A stretch of 5,456 nucleotides of DNA from CAZEFK01 sp964511405 (GTDB lineage Bacteria > Pseudomonadota > Alphaproteobacteria > Elsterales > Elsteraceae), in contig CAZEFK010000322.1 of assembly GCA_964511405.1 (NCBI GenBank), positions 1 through 5,456 on the forward strand. Direction: 5' to 3'. The notes beneath the pieces are model-generated. The model did no database searches. It worked only from the letters and a program-made list of their open reading frames with translations, and had not been told where the DNA came from. Position numbers and translations under genes: made by a program. Shown piece by piece: positions 1 to 4,881 of this stretch (positions are counted from its first letter, which is position 1; every line of letters begins with the position of its first letter).

Positions 1-589
1 ACATGCGGGCGGCGCGGCCGACCGCAATGTCCCACTGGCCGAGGTCGGTCTGCTGCGAGCCGACATGGAACGACACGCCATAGGGGTCGAGGCCGGCCTC
101 GCGGGCCTTGACCAGCAGGTCGGCGGCCATCTCCGGCGAGCAGCCGAACTTGCGGCTGAGCGGCCATTCGGCGCCGGCGCATTCCATCAGGATGCGGCAG
201 AACACGCGTGCCCCGGGGGCGACGCGGGCAATCTTGGCCAGCTCCTGCTCGCTGTCGAAGGCGAACAGCGTCACGCCCTTCTCGAAGGCGTAGCCGATGT
301 CGCGCTCCTTCTTGATGGTGTTGCCGAACGAGATGCGGCTGCCCGGCACGCCATGGCTCAGGACCAGGTCGATCTCGCCGCGGCTGGCGGTGTCGAAGCT
401 CGAGCCCAGCCGCGCCAGGCGCGCGACCACCGCGTCGGCCGGATTGGCCTTGACCGCGTAGTACACGGTGGCCAGCGGCAGCAGCTGGCGCAGCTTGGCA
501 TAGCAGTCCTCGATGACGTCGAGGTCGACGATCAGGCACGGGGTCTCGGGGCGCTGCTCGGCGAGGAAACGGGCAATCTTCTTGGTCAT
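1..589 (-). CDS. Ornithine/lysine decarboxylase, group IV PLP type (partial, N-terminal part)
   Basis: The enzyme decarboxylates ornithine (possibly also lysine) to putrescine or cadaverine, the entry step of polyamine synthesis, in the cytoplasm. The 196 visible codons cover most of the N-terminal alanine-racemase-like PLP barrel. YAVKAN at residues 43-49 holds K47, the expected Schiff-base lysine. FDTAS (65-69), FGNTIK (88-93) and FHVGSQQ (174-180, H175 expected to stack on the PLP ring) are classic motifs of eukaryotic-like ODC and bacterial ornithine/lysine decarboxylases. The start is the ATG at 587-589, preceded by GGAG with 7 nt spacing. The C-terminal domain, with the active-site Cys/Asp region contributed across the dimer, lies beyond the left edge, so ornithine versus lysine preference cannot be judged. 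Diaminopimelate decarboxylase (LysA) is the nearest alternative, but the YAVKAN...FDTAS...FHVGSQ spacing and short N-terminus fit ODC better. Confidence 0.93.
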   Translation of the reverse strand, partial: MTKKIARFLAEQRPETPCLIVDLDVIEDCYAKLRQLLPLATVYYAVKANPADAVVARLARLGSSFDTASRGEIDLVLSHGVPGSRISFGNTIKKERDIGYAFEKGVTLFAFDSEQELAKIARVAPGARVFCRILMECAGAEWPLSRKFGCSPEMAADLLVKAREAGLDPYGVSFHVGSQQTDLGQWDIAVGRAARM

Positions 590-596
590 GGCGGCA

Positions 597-600
597 CTCC
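597..600 (-). promoter_or_regulatory. Shine-Dalgarno of the decarboxylase gene
   Basis: Read on the minus strand, GGAG lies 7 nt before the ATG at 587-589. It supports that start and sits directly after the leader hairpin at 603-631. Confidence 0.7.
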
Positions 601-602
601 AA

Positions 603-631
603 GCCCGAGCGCGGAGCGCACGGGTTCGGGC
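603..631 (-). promoter_or_regulatory. Stem-loop in the decarboxylase leader next to the ribosome binding site
   Basis: On the minus strand GCCCGA (631-626) can pair with TCGGGC (608-603), and inside it GCGC (619-616) pairs with GCGC (612-609) around a 3-nt loop. A 6-nt bulge lies on the 5' side. The helix ends two bases before the GGAG ribosome binding site. A role in translation control is inference; in DNA this GC-rich such a hairpin can arise by chance. Confidence 0.3.
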
Positions 632-718
632 AGAAAGCGAACGAAAGCAGAAAAACCAGCAGACAAGCCGACCGCCACCCGCCCGGCCTCAGCCGGGGGT
701 GTGCGCAACGGATCGGCG

Positions 719-751
719 CCGGCGTCTAGGGCCTAGGGCCCTCAGCGCCGG
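719..751. repeat. Two-tier inverted repeat (hairpin)
   Basis: CCGGCG (719-724) pairs with CGCCGG (746-751) and AGGGCC (728-733) pairs with GGCCCT (737-742), separated by a symmetrical 3x3 internal loop and closed by the triplet TAG. There is no T-run on either side, so it does not look like an intrinsic terminator. It would be in the far leader or promoter region of the decarboxylase gene. Function unknown. Confidence 0.4.
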
Positions 752-964
752 AGCGCATACTGCTGGTACTGTTCGCAGCCGCCATCAACAGCGGGCTCAC
801 GGCGTCCCGGCGAGCGGGGACGGGTCGGCGATGCCGATCTCTCGGTTGGTCGGAGCACATGGCCACTTCCCTCTCGGCACCAGCGATTGCCAGACGATCC
901 AAAAAGGACGCGTTACGTCGTTACATAACCCGGAAGGGGCCATAGGCACGTGCGTGCGTCTGGC

Positions 965-978
965 GGCATACATATGCC
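965..978. repeat. Perfect palindrome GGCATA-CA-TATGCC
   Basis: Six-base arms with a 2-bp centre; the flanking TGG (961-963) and CCA (981-983) can extend the symmetry across a small asymmetrical gap. Its core TACATA is shared with a smaller palindrome GTTA-CA-TAAC at 920-929. Operator-like size, but no regulator is identified. Confidence 0.35.
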
Positions 979-1064
979 AACCAGGCCCCAGCGCAAGGGG
1001 AAAAATCTGCGGCAGCGCAAAAAATTGGGCGCCGGCGTTTACCGCCCGGAAACCCCTGCGCGAG

Positions 1065-1091
1065 GCCTGAGCCGCCAGCGGTCGGCCAGGC
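1065..1091. repeat. Bulged 9-bp stem-loop
   Basis: GCCTG (1065-1069) and GCCG (1071-1074) pair with CAGGC (1087-1091) and CGGC (1083-1086), leaving a single bulged A at 1070 and an 8-nt loop. No T-tract follows on either strand. It begins a cluster of symmetrical elements extending to 1144. Confidence 0.35.
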
Positions 1092-1116
1092 TGCTGCGAT
1101 GCCGGCTTGATCCCAG

Positions 1117-1144
1117 CCAATTTATATTGGGTGATAATAATCAC
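1117..1144. promoter_or_regulatory. Two abutting AT-rich palindromes (operator-like)
   Basis: CCAAT-TTAT-ATTGG (1117-1130) is followed without a gap by GTGAT-AATA-ATCAC (1131-1144). Both have perfect 5-bp arms and 4-bp A/T centres, and together form the most AT-rich block in a very GC-rich window. This arrangement fits a regulator binding site or a promoter region for either divergent gene. On the minus strand TATAAA at 1127-1122 could serve as a -10 element, but no good -35 is spaced with it. Confidence 0.35.
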
Positions 1145-1248
1145 AGCGCACGCAAGTGGACCGAGATGCGCCAAATGCGTCCCTCTTTGGTCACAATCTT
1201 TATCTGACCGTTGCGATCCCGAGATGCTAGACAGTGAGGAATGGGTAC

Positions 1249-1267
1249 AGCGTCTCGTCTAGACGCT
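1249..1267. repeat. Inverted repeat AGCGTCT-N5-AGACGCT upstream of the sigma gene
   Basis: Perfect 7-bp arms (1249-1255 and 1261-1267) around CGTCT; the inner CGTCTAGACG (1256-1265) is itself a palindrome, so two alternative pairings exist. It is about 83 bp before the sigma factor start, where an operator or leader hairpin could act. Confidence 0.35.
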
Positions 1268-1291
1268 ATTCCGCGAGACAAACTAAGCCGA

Positions 1292-1319
1292 GATTGGTTA
1301 GAGTTGCGCGTACCCAATC
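1292..1319. repeat. Imperfect inverted repeat in the sigma gene leader
   Basis: GATTGGTTA (1292-1300) and TACCCAATC (1311-1319) pair at 8 of 9 positions around a 10-nt loop. It lies just upstream of the ribosome binding site at 1340-1343. A leader hairpin is possible; chance cannot be excluded. Confidence 0.25.
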
Positions 1320-1339
1320 GACGTCCGCAGCACGGTCTT

Positions 1340-1343
1340 GGAG
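1340..1343 (+). promoter_or_regulatory. Shine-Dalgarno deciding the sigma factor start
   Basis: GGAG sits 6 nt before the ATG at 1350. This favours the ATG over the in-frame TTG at 1338, which would place the site inside the coding region. Confidence 0.65.
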
Positions 1344-1349
1344 TGGAGC

Positions 1350-1946
1350 ATGTCAAGCCAAGAGAACGCGAGCACCCGCACCCGGACGGCCAGCGCGGGG
1401 ACGGCCAACGGGGAACGTGCCGCAGGCCGTGGGTCGGTGGACCTGGGCGACCAGGTCATCGACCACATCCCGGCCCTGCGCCGCTATGCGCGGGTCCTGG
1501 CGCGAACCGTGGATCAAGCCGACGACCTGGTGCAGGACTGCGTCGAACGGGCGCTGTCGCGCGCCAGCCTGTATCAGCCGGATACGAACCTGCGCGCCTG
1601 GTTGTTCACGATCATGCGCAACATCGCGATCACCCAGACGCGCAAGGACAAGTTGCGCCGGGTCTATGCCAGCGAGCGCATCGCCATGGAGCGCCGCACC
1701 GAGGCGCCCAACCAGACCGACGTGGTGGCGCTGAAGGACAGCCTGAGGCTGATGGGGGCCCTGTCGGCGGGCGAGCAGCAGGCGGTGGCCCTGCTTGGCC
1801 TGCAGGACCTGTCCTACGAGGAGGCCGCCGGCATCTCGGGCCTGCCGGTCGGCACCATGAAGTCGCGCCTGAGCCGCGGCCGCCAGCGGTTGCGCTCGCT
1901 GATGGACCCCGAAGCCGCCAAATCCGCGCGTCACCCAATCGTGTGA
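1350..1946 (+). CDS. ECF-type (sigma-70 family) RNA polymerase sigma factor
   Basis: A 198-residue sigma factor that would direct RNA polymerase to a stress or signal-specific promoter set. After a disordered, Ser/Thr/Arg-rich N-terminus (1-30), region 2 spans about 35-100: DDLVQD (58-63) is the conserved core-binding segment of region 2.2 and NLRAWLFTIMRN (80-91) covers the -10 recognition/melting part. Region 4 spans about 132-185, with a helix-turn-helix in LSYEEAAGISGLPVGTMKSR binding the -35 element. Sequence and length resemble alphaproteobacterial EcfG general-stress sigmas and their relatives, but group assignment is inference: no NepR anti-sigma or PhyR gene is visible in the window. 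A long extra C-terminal domain is absent. The gene stands alone, divergent from the decarboxylase and convergent with the protease gene. Confidence 0.93.
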   Translation: MSSQENASTRTRTASAGTANGERAAGRGSVDLGDQVIDHIPALRRYARVLARTVDQADDLVQDCVERALSRASLYQPDTNLRAWLFTIMRNIAITQTRKDKLRRVYASERIAMERRTEAPNQTDVVALKDSLRLMGALSAGEQQAVALLGLQDLSYEEAAGISGLPVGTMKSRLSRGRQRLRSLMDPEAAKSARHPIV

Positions 1947-1949
1947 CGC
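1928..1949. terminator. Possible shared terminator hairpin between convergent genes
   Basis: GCGTCAC (1928-1934) and GTGACGC (1943-1949) form a perfect 7-bp stem with an 8-nt loop, covering the sigma gene stop codon and the whole 3-bp gap to the protease stop. No T-run follows on the plus strand; on the minus strand a short TTT comes a few bases later. A bidirectional function is plausible but weakly supported. Confidence 0.3.
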
Positions 1950-2990
1950 CTACCCAGCGATGTCCATCACCGTGACGGTGACTTGCCGGTTGCGCCCGTC
2001 GCGCTGGACGGTCAGCTGAACCTGGCGGCCGACGCCGGCGCGTTCCAGGGCGCCGGCGAACTCCGCGATGCTGCGGACCGGCCGCCCGTCCACCTCGGTG
2101 ATCACGTCGCGCGGCTGCGTCGAGCCGCGATCGAACCCGGCGAGGCCAGCGGCCGCGGCGCTTGACCGCGGCTCGACCTGGGCGACGATCACGCCGGTGA
2201 CGCCATGTCGGCCGGCAACCTCCTCGGGAGCCGCCAGTACGCCGATCCCGGGCCTCGGCATGCGGCCGTCGCGGATCAGTGCCGGGATGGTGCGCCCGAC
2301 CACGTCGACCGGAACGGCGAAGCCGATGCCGGTGAACGACCCCGTGCCGGACAGGATCGCGGTGGTGACGCCGATCAGCCGGCCGGACGAATCGAGCAGC
2401 GGACCGCCCGAGTTGCCGGGATTGATGGCGGCGTCGGTCTGGATCACCCCGGCGATCTCGCGTGACGTCTCGGTCGGCAGCCGGCGGTCGAGCGCCGAGA
2501 TGATGCCCTTGGTCAGCGTGCGGCTCAGACCGAACGGGTTGCCGATCGCATAGACGGTCTGCCCGACCTTGAGCCCCGCGGAGCGGCCCCGCGGCAGCGG
2601 CGTCAGCCCGGCGCCCGTGGCGGGCAGCTGCAGCACCGCCAGATCCTGGTCGGGCGCGACGCCGACCACCGTGGCCGCGGCCGACTGCCCGGTATCGAGG
2701 CGGACCCGGAGCCGCACCGCGCCTTCGATGACATGGTAGTTGGTCACGACATGGCCGTCGGCATCCCACAGGAAGCCGGAGCCCGCGCCATTGCGGGACT
2801 GGGTGCCGCTGGGGGGCAGGTCGGCGAAGATGGTCACGACCGACGGCGCCGCGGTCTCGAACAGGGCGATGGTGTGCTGCTCGGCGTCGCCCGGGCCGTT
2901 GCCGACGGCCTCGGCGATGCGCAGGCCGACATAGGCGGTCGCCAGCAGCAGCGCCCAAAGCGTCGCCAGCCGGCCGAAGCGGGTGGACAT
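1950..2990 (-). CDS. DegS/HtrA-like serine protease with one PDZ domain, membrane-anchored
   Basis: A 346-residue trypsin-fold protease of the HtrA family, acting in envelope protein quality control or regulated proteolysis in the periplasm. One hydrophobic N-terminal segment (about 8-23) follows a short Arg-containing start and looks like an uncleaved anchor or a signal peptide. The protease domain covers about 40-240, with H86 in VVTNYHVIEG, D116 in DQDLAVL and S194 in NPGNSGGP, so the catalytic triad is complete. A single PDZ domain covers about 245-340, with DVITEVDGRPV (294-304) as the typical signature. One anchor, one PDZ and the length match DegS more closely than two-PDZ DegP. The ATG at 2988-2990 is chosen because the hydrophobic segment follows at once; its ribosome binding site is poor, and a GTG at 3020 would add ten residues. 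It is divergent from the 3118 gene. Confidence 0.93.
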   Translation of the reverse strand: MSTRFGRLATLWALLLATAYVGLRIAEAVGNGPGDAEQHTIALFETAAPSVVTIFADLPPSGTQSRNGAGSGFLWDADGHVVTNYHVIEGAVRLRVRLDTGQSAAATVVGVAPDQDLAVLQLPATGAGLTPLPRGRSAGLKVGQTVYAIGNPFGLSRTLTKGIISALDRRLPTETSREIAGVIQTDAAINPGNSGGPLLDSSGRLIGVTTAILSGTGSFTGIGFAVPVDVVGRTIPALIRDGRMPRPGIGVLAAPEEVAGRHGVTGVIVAQVEPRSSAAAAGLAGFDRGSTQPRDVITEVDGRPVRSIAEFAGALERAGVGRQVQLTVQRDGRNRQVTVTVMDIAG

Positions 2991-3019
2991 GGGGCGGCAT
3001 GCTCGGCAACTGCCCCGCA

Positions 3020-3062
3020 CGGCGCAAGCGCGCCGCGCCACGCTGCCGGCCCGCTTGCGCCG
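3020..3062. promoter_or_regulatory. 11-bp perfect inverted repeat between divergent genes
   Basis: CGGCGCAAGCG (3020-3030) and CGCTTGCGCCG (3052-3062) are exact reverse complements separated by 21 bp, giving 32 bp between arm centres, about three helical turns. It lies 30-72 bp ahead of the protease start and 56-98 bp ahead of the 3118 gene. It could be a double operator for a regulator of both genes or a hairpin in the protease leader. No T-run follows on the minus strand, arguing against a terminator. Confidence 0.45.
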
Positions 3063-3094
3063 ATTGCTTAAGATTTCCCCGCTATGGATCTGAT

Positions 3095-3121
3095 ATGACC
3101 GAATCGGATGGCCGCAGATGA
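3095..3121 (+). other. Possible 8-codon leader ORF overlapping the next start
   Basis: ATG at 3095 opens a frame reading MTESDGRR that ends at TGA 3119-3121, sharing ATGA with the start of the 3118 gene. GGA at 3086-3088 lies 6 nt before its ATG. Such an overlap would allow translational coupling, and the 3118 gene has only a weak ribosome binding site of its own. The frame is very short and may be chance. Confidence 0.15.
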
Positions 3122-3771
3122 CCGTCGGCTTGGCCATGGGGCGCGTCGAGTCCCGCCCCGACCCCCATCTCGGGGCCGCGCCGCGCCCGGGCCTGTGCCG
3201 AGGCGTGCAGGTGTCGCGCATGGCCGGCGGCTGGTGCCGGCTGACCTGGCGCGGTCTGGGCGAGGTGAGTGCGGCGCTGGCGCCCGGCCGGTTGGCGGCG
3301 GCGCTGCATCAGCCGCCGGCCCGGGCGCGGCGCTTTGGCTGGTGTCGGGCACCGCTGCGCCAGGGGCTGCCCACCCTGGACGAGCGCTTGGCCGAAGCCC
3401 TGTCCGGCCCTGCCGACCTCGATGGCGTGATCGACCGGCTGGCCGCCCAGCCGCTGGCGGCACCCGCGCTGGTCGTGCTGGCCGACGCCGGGCTCGACGG
3501 CGCCGTGCTCGACTGGTCCGACGGTTTTTTGGTCATCCACCGCGCGCCCGTATGCCTAGGAATGCCCGGGCGGGCTGCGGCGCTGGGCCGCTCCCCGGTG
3601 GCCGCCGCGGCCGGCGGCATCGCCTGGCTGCACGTCGCCATCCCCGGGGCCATCCCCGGCGCCCGCCGCCAGCGGCTGGCGGTCTCGGTGAATGCTGGAA
3701 CCGGCCTGGTGACGGTCCAGACGCTGGACCACGACCGGCCCCACACCTCGACCCTGCACCTGCCGGCCTGA
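3118..3771 (+). CDS. Hypothetical protein of 217 residues
   Basis: I do not recognise the family. Third codon positions are overwhelmingly G or C, while the other frames give Arg/Pro/Ala-rich nonsense, so this frame is likely the coding one. The protein is rich in Ala, Arg, Pro and Leu, has four Cys (27, 40, 76, 146) and five Trp, and shows no clear signal peptide or membrane span. Residues 83-145 read like a folded segment (PTLDERLAEAL, then ALVVLADAGLDGAVLDWSDG), and the C-terminus (186-217) is beta-like. The first ATG after the in-frame stop TGA at 3091 is at 3118; GGA at 3106-3108 is a weak ribosome binding site. ATG codons at 3136 and 3220 are alternatives. It is divergent from the protease gene and followed by a terminator-like hairpin, so it may be a single-gene transcript. 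Confidence 0.65.
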   Translation: MTVGLAMGRVESRPDPHLGAAPRPGLCRGVQVSRMAGGWCRLTWRGLGEVSAALAPGRLAAALHQPPARARRFGWCRAPLRQGLPTLDERLAEALSGPADLDGVIDRLAAQPLAAPALVVLADAGLDGAVLDWSDGFLVIHRAPVCLGMPGRAAALGRSPVAAAAGGIAWLHVAIPGAIPGARRQRLAVSVNAGTGLVTVQTLDHDRPHTSTLHLPA

Positions 3772-3786
3772 GCGGCGTCAGACAGA

Positions 3787-3821
3787 CCGGCGTCAGCCGC
3801 TTGCGCGGCTGCCGGCCTTTC
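3787..3821 (+). terminator. Terminator-like hairpin after the hypothetical gene
   Basis: CAGCCGC (3794-3800) pairs perfectly with GCGGCTG (3805-3811) around TTGC, and CCGG (3787-3790) with CCGG (3812-3815) extends the stem across a 3-nt bulge. CCTTTCT follows. The T-run is short, so efficiency is uncertain. The left arm overlaps the second copy of a 9-base direct repeat CGGCGTCAG (3773-3781 and 3788-3796). Confidence 0.45.
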
Positions 3822-3846
3822 TCCACTGTCGCGGTCGCATGTCCAC

Positions 3847-3850
3847 AGGG
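3847..3850 (+). promoter_or_regulatory. Shine-Dalgarno deciding the epimerase start
   Basis: AGGG at 3847-3850 lies 9 nt before the ATG at 3860 and would be inside the gene if the ATG at 3839 were used. No comparable site precedes 3839. Confidence 0.5.
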
Positions 3851-3859
3851 ACGGCTGGC

Positions 3860-4825
3860 ATGGCCATCCTGATCACCGGAGGTACCGGCTTCGTCGCGCT
3901 CAACCTGGCCGAGGCGCTGGTGGCGCGCGGCGAGCGGGTGGCGCTGTTCGCCGCCGATCCGCCGCCGCCGCCGGCGCGCGCCGCGTTCGAGCGGCTCTCC
4001 GGCCGGGTCATCGCCGAGCTGGGCGACGTCCGCGACCAGCCGGCGCTGGAGCGCCTGATGCAGGCGGCCGAGATCGACCAGATCGTCCACGCCGCGGCCG
4101 TGGCGCCGGGCCCGGCACGGGAGCGGCGCGACGCCCGCGCGGTGCTGGAGGTCAACCTGCTGGGCACCCTGGCGCTGCTGCAGGCGGCCGAGCGCCACCC
4201 GATCCGGCGGGTGGTGCTGCTGAGCTCGGCCGCCGTCTACGGCGTCCATGCCTTCCGGCAGGGAGCACTCGACGAGGACACGCCGGCGCTGCCCGACGGG
4301 ATCTACGGGACGTCGAAGTTCGCGGCCGAGCGGGTGGCGCTGCGCACCAAAGCGCTCAGCGGCCTTGATGTGGTCGTCGCCCGGCTCGGGCCGGTGTTCG
4401 GCCCGTGGGAGTCCCAGGGCCCGCACCGCGACCTGATGAGCGCGCCGTACCAGGCGCTGGTGCTGGCCATCGAGGGCCGGCCGATCGTGTTGCCCCGGCC
4501 GGGCCTGCGCGACTGGGTCTACAGCCGCGATGCCGCGGATGGCATCGTCCGGCTGCTCGATGCCCACCGCCTGGCCCACGAGGTCTATCATGTGGGCTCC
4601 GGCGCGCGCTGGTCGGTCGAGGACTGGTGCGGCCGGCTGGCGCGCCGCTATCCCGGCACGGCGTTCGGCGTGTCGCCGGATCCCACCGCCGCCACCGTCG
4701 ATTTCGGCGCAGCAAGCGATCCCGCGGCCCTGGCCATCGACCGTATCGCCGACGAGCTGGGCTTCCGGCCGCGCTTCGACCTGGACGCCGCCTTCGCCGA
4801 TTACATGCGCTGGCTGGACAGCTGA
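3860..4825 (+). CDS. NAD-dependent epimerase/dehydratase (extended SDR)
   Basis: A 321-residue Rossmann-fold oxidoreductase of the extended short-chain dehydrogenase class, related to UDP-glucose 4-epimerase and sugar-nucleotide dehydratases; the substrate cannot be told from sequence. The N-terminus has the dinucleotide motif TGGTGFVA (6-13), with Ala where the third Gly usually stands. GDVRD (55-59) would contact the adenine. The catalytic residues are S123 in LSSAAVYG, Y149 and K153 in YGTSK. The C-terminal substrate lobe includes RDWVYSRDAADGIVRLL, the position of the usual R-D-(F/W)-V-Y-V-x-D segment. Five consecutive proline codons (3959-3973, residues 34-38) follow the second beta strand. 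Start at 3860 gives the normal N-terminus directly before the Rossmann strand and has a ribosome binding site; ATG 3839 would add seven residues. Confidence 0.9.
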   Translation: MAILITGGTGFVALNLAEALVARGERVALFAADPPPPPARAAFERLSGRVIAELGDVRDQPALERLMQAAEIDQIVHAAAVAPGPARERRDARAVLEVNLLGTLALLQAAERHPIRRVVLLSSAAVYGVHAFRQGALDEDTPALPDGIYGTSKFAAERVALRTKALSGLDVVVARLGPVFGPWESQGPHRDLMSAPYQALVLAIEGRPIVLPRPGLRDWVYSRDAADGIVRLLDAHRLAHEVYHVGSGARWSVEDWCGRLARRYPGTAFGVSPDPTAATVDFGAASDPAALAIDRIADELGFRPRFDLDAAFADYMRWLDS

Positions 4826-4830
4826 TCCTT

Positions 4831-4849
4831 CCGAACGTCCGGCGTTCGG
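4831..4849. repeat. Perfect stem-loop after the epimerase gene
   Basis: CCGAACG (4831-4837) and CGTTCGG (4843-4849) pair fully around TCCGG, 5 bp after the epimerase stop. No T-run follows on either strand, so it may be a 3' end stabiliser or partial terminator, not a complete intrinsic terminator. The next gene starts 32 bp further on and may be co-transcribed. Confidence 0.4.
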
Positions 4850-4881
4850 CATAGGGTTGAGCGGGAGTATCGGACAGGTCC

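Larger units (their letters stand above)
590..1349. other. Long intergenic region between decarboxylase and sigma factor genes
   Basis: These 760 bases hold no convincing protein gene: the open frames across them lack family resemblance and ribosome binding sites. I see no tRNA or rRNA. The 5' leaders of both divergent genes must lie here. The right half (about 895-1345) is visibly less GC-rich than the coding DNA and contains short AT-rich stretches around 1117-1144 and 1187-1205. Several inverted repeats are present (719-751, 920-929, 965-978, 1065-1091, 1117-1130, 1131-1144, 1249-1267, 1292-1319). I could not find a well-spaced sigma-70 promoter or a GGAAC-N16/17-CGTT (EcfG-type) promoter by eye. 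Confidence 0.6.

Noticed and set aside
65..736. Plus-strand 223-residue frame at the left end
   Set aside because: It is antisense to the decarboxylase, whose motifs are unmistakable on the minus strand.
797..1174. Minus-strand 125-residue open frame in the intergenic region
   Set aside because: No ribosome binding site or recognisable motif, and composition does not match the coding bias of neighbouring genes. A remnant cannot be fully excluded.
590..1349. EcfG-type promoter (GGAAC-N16/17-CGTT) for autoregulation of the sigma gene
   Set aside because: No pair with acceptable spacing was found by eye. CGTT at 1209-1212 has no GGAAC at the right distance, and GGAAGG at 932-937 has no matching -10.
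1965..1983. TCACCG-TGA-CGGTGA hairpin near the protease gene end
   Set aside because: It arises from alternating Val-Thr codons in the protease C-terminus and has no T-run; likely a codon-pattern effect.
1630..3027. Minus-strand 465-residue open frame across the protease gene
   Set aside because: It runs in another frame of the HtrA-like gene, is Arg/Gly/Ala-rich and has no domain pattern, while the overlapping frame has a complete catalytic triad and PDZ domain.
2991..3221. N-terminal extension of the protease to upstream starts
   Set aside because: The extension would overlap the divergent gene and place the membrane segment about 85 residues in. The ATG at 2990 gives a normal anchor at the N-terminus.
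3108..3872. Plus-strand 254-residue frame overlapping the 217-residue gene
   Set aside because: It is extremely Arg/Ala/Pro/Gly-rich and runs past the terminator into the epimerase start; third-position bias favours the 3118 frame.
3959..3973. CCG trinucleotide run as a microsatellite
   Set aside because: It is five proline codons in frame in the epimerase; too short and GC-typical to call a repeat element.
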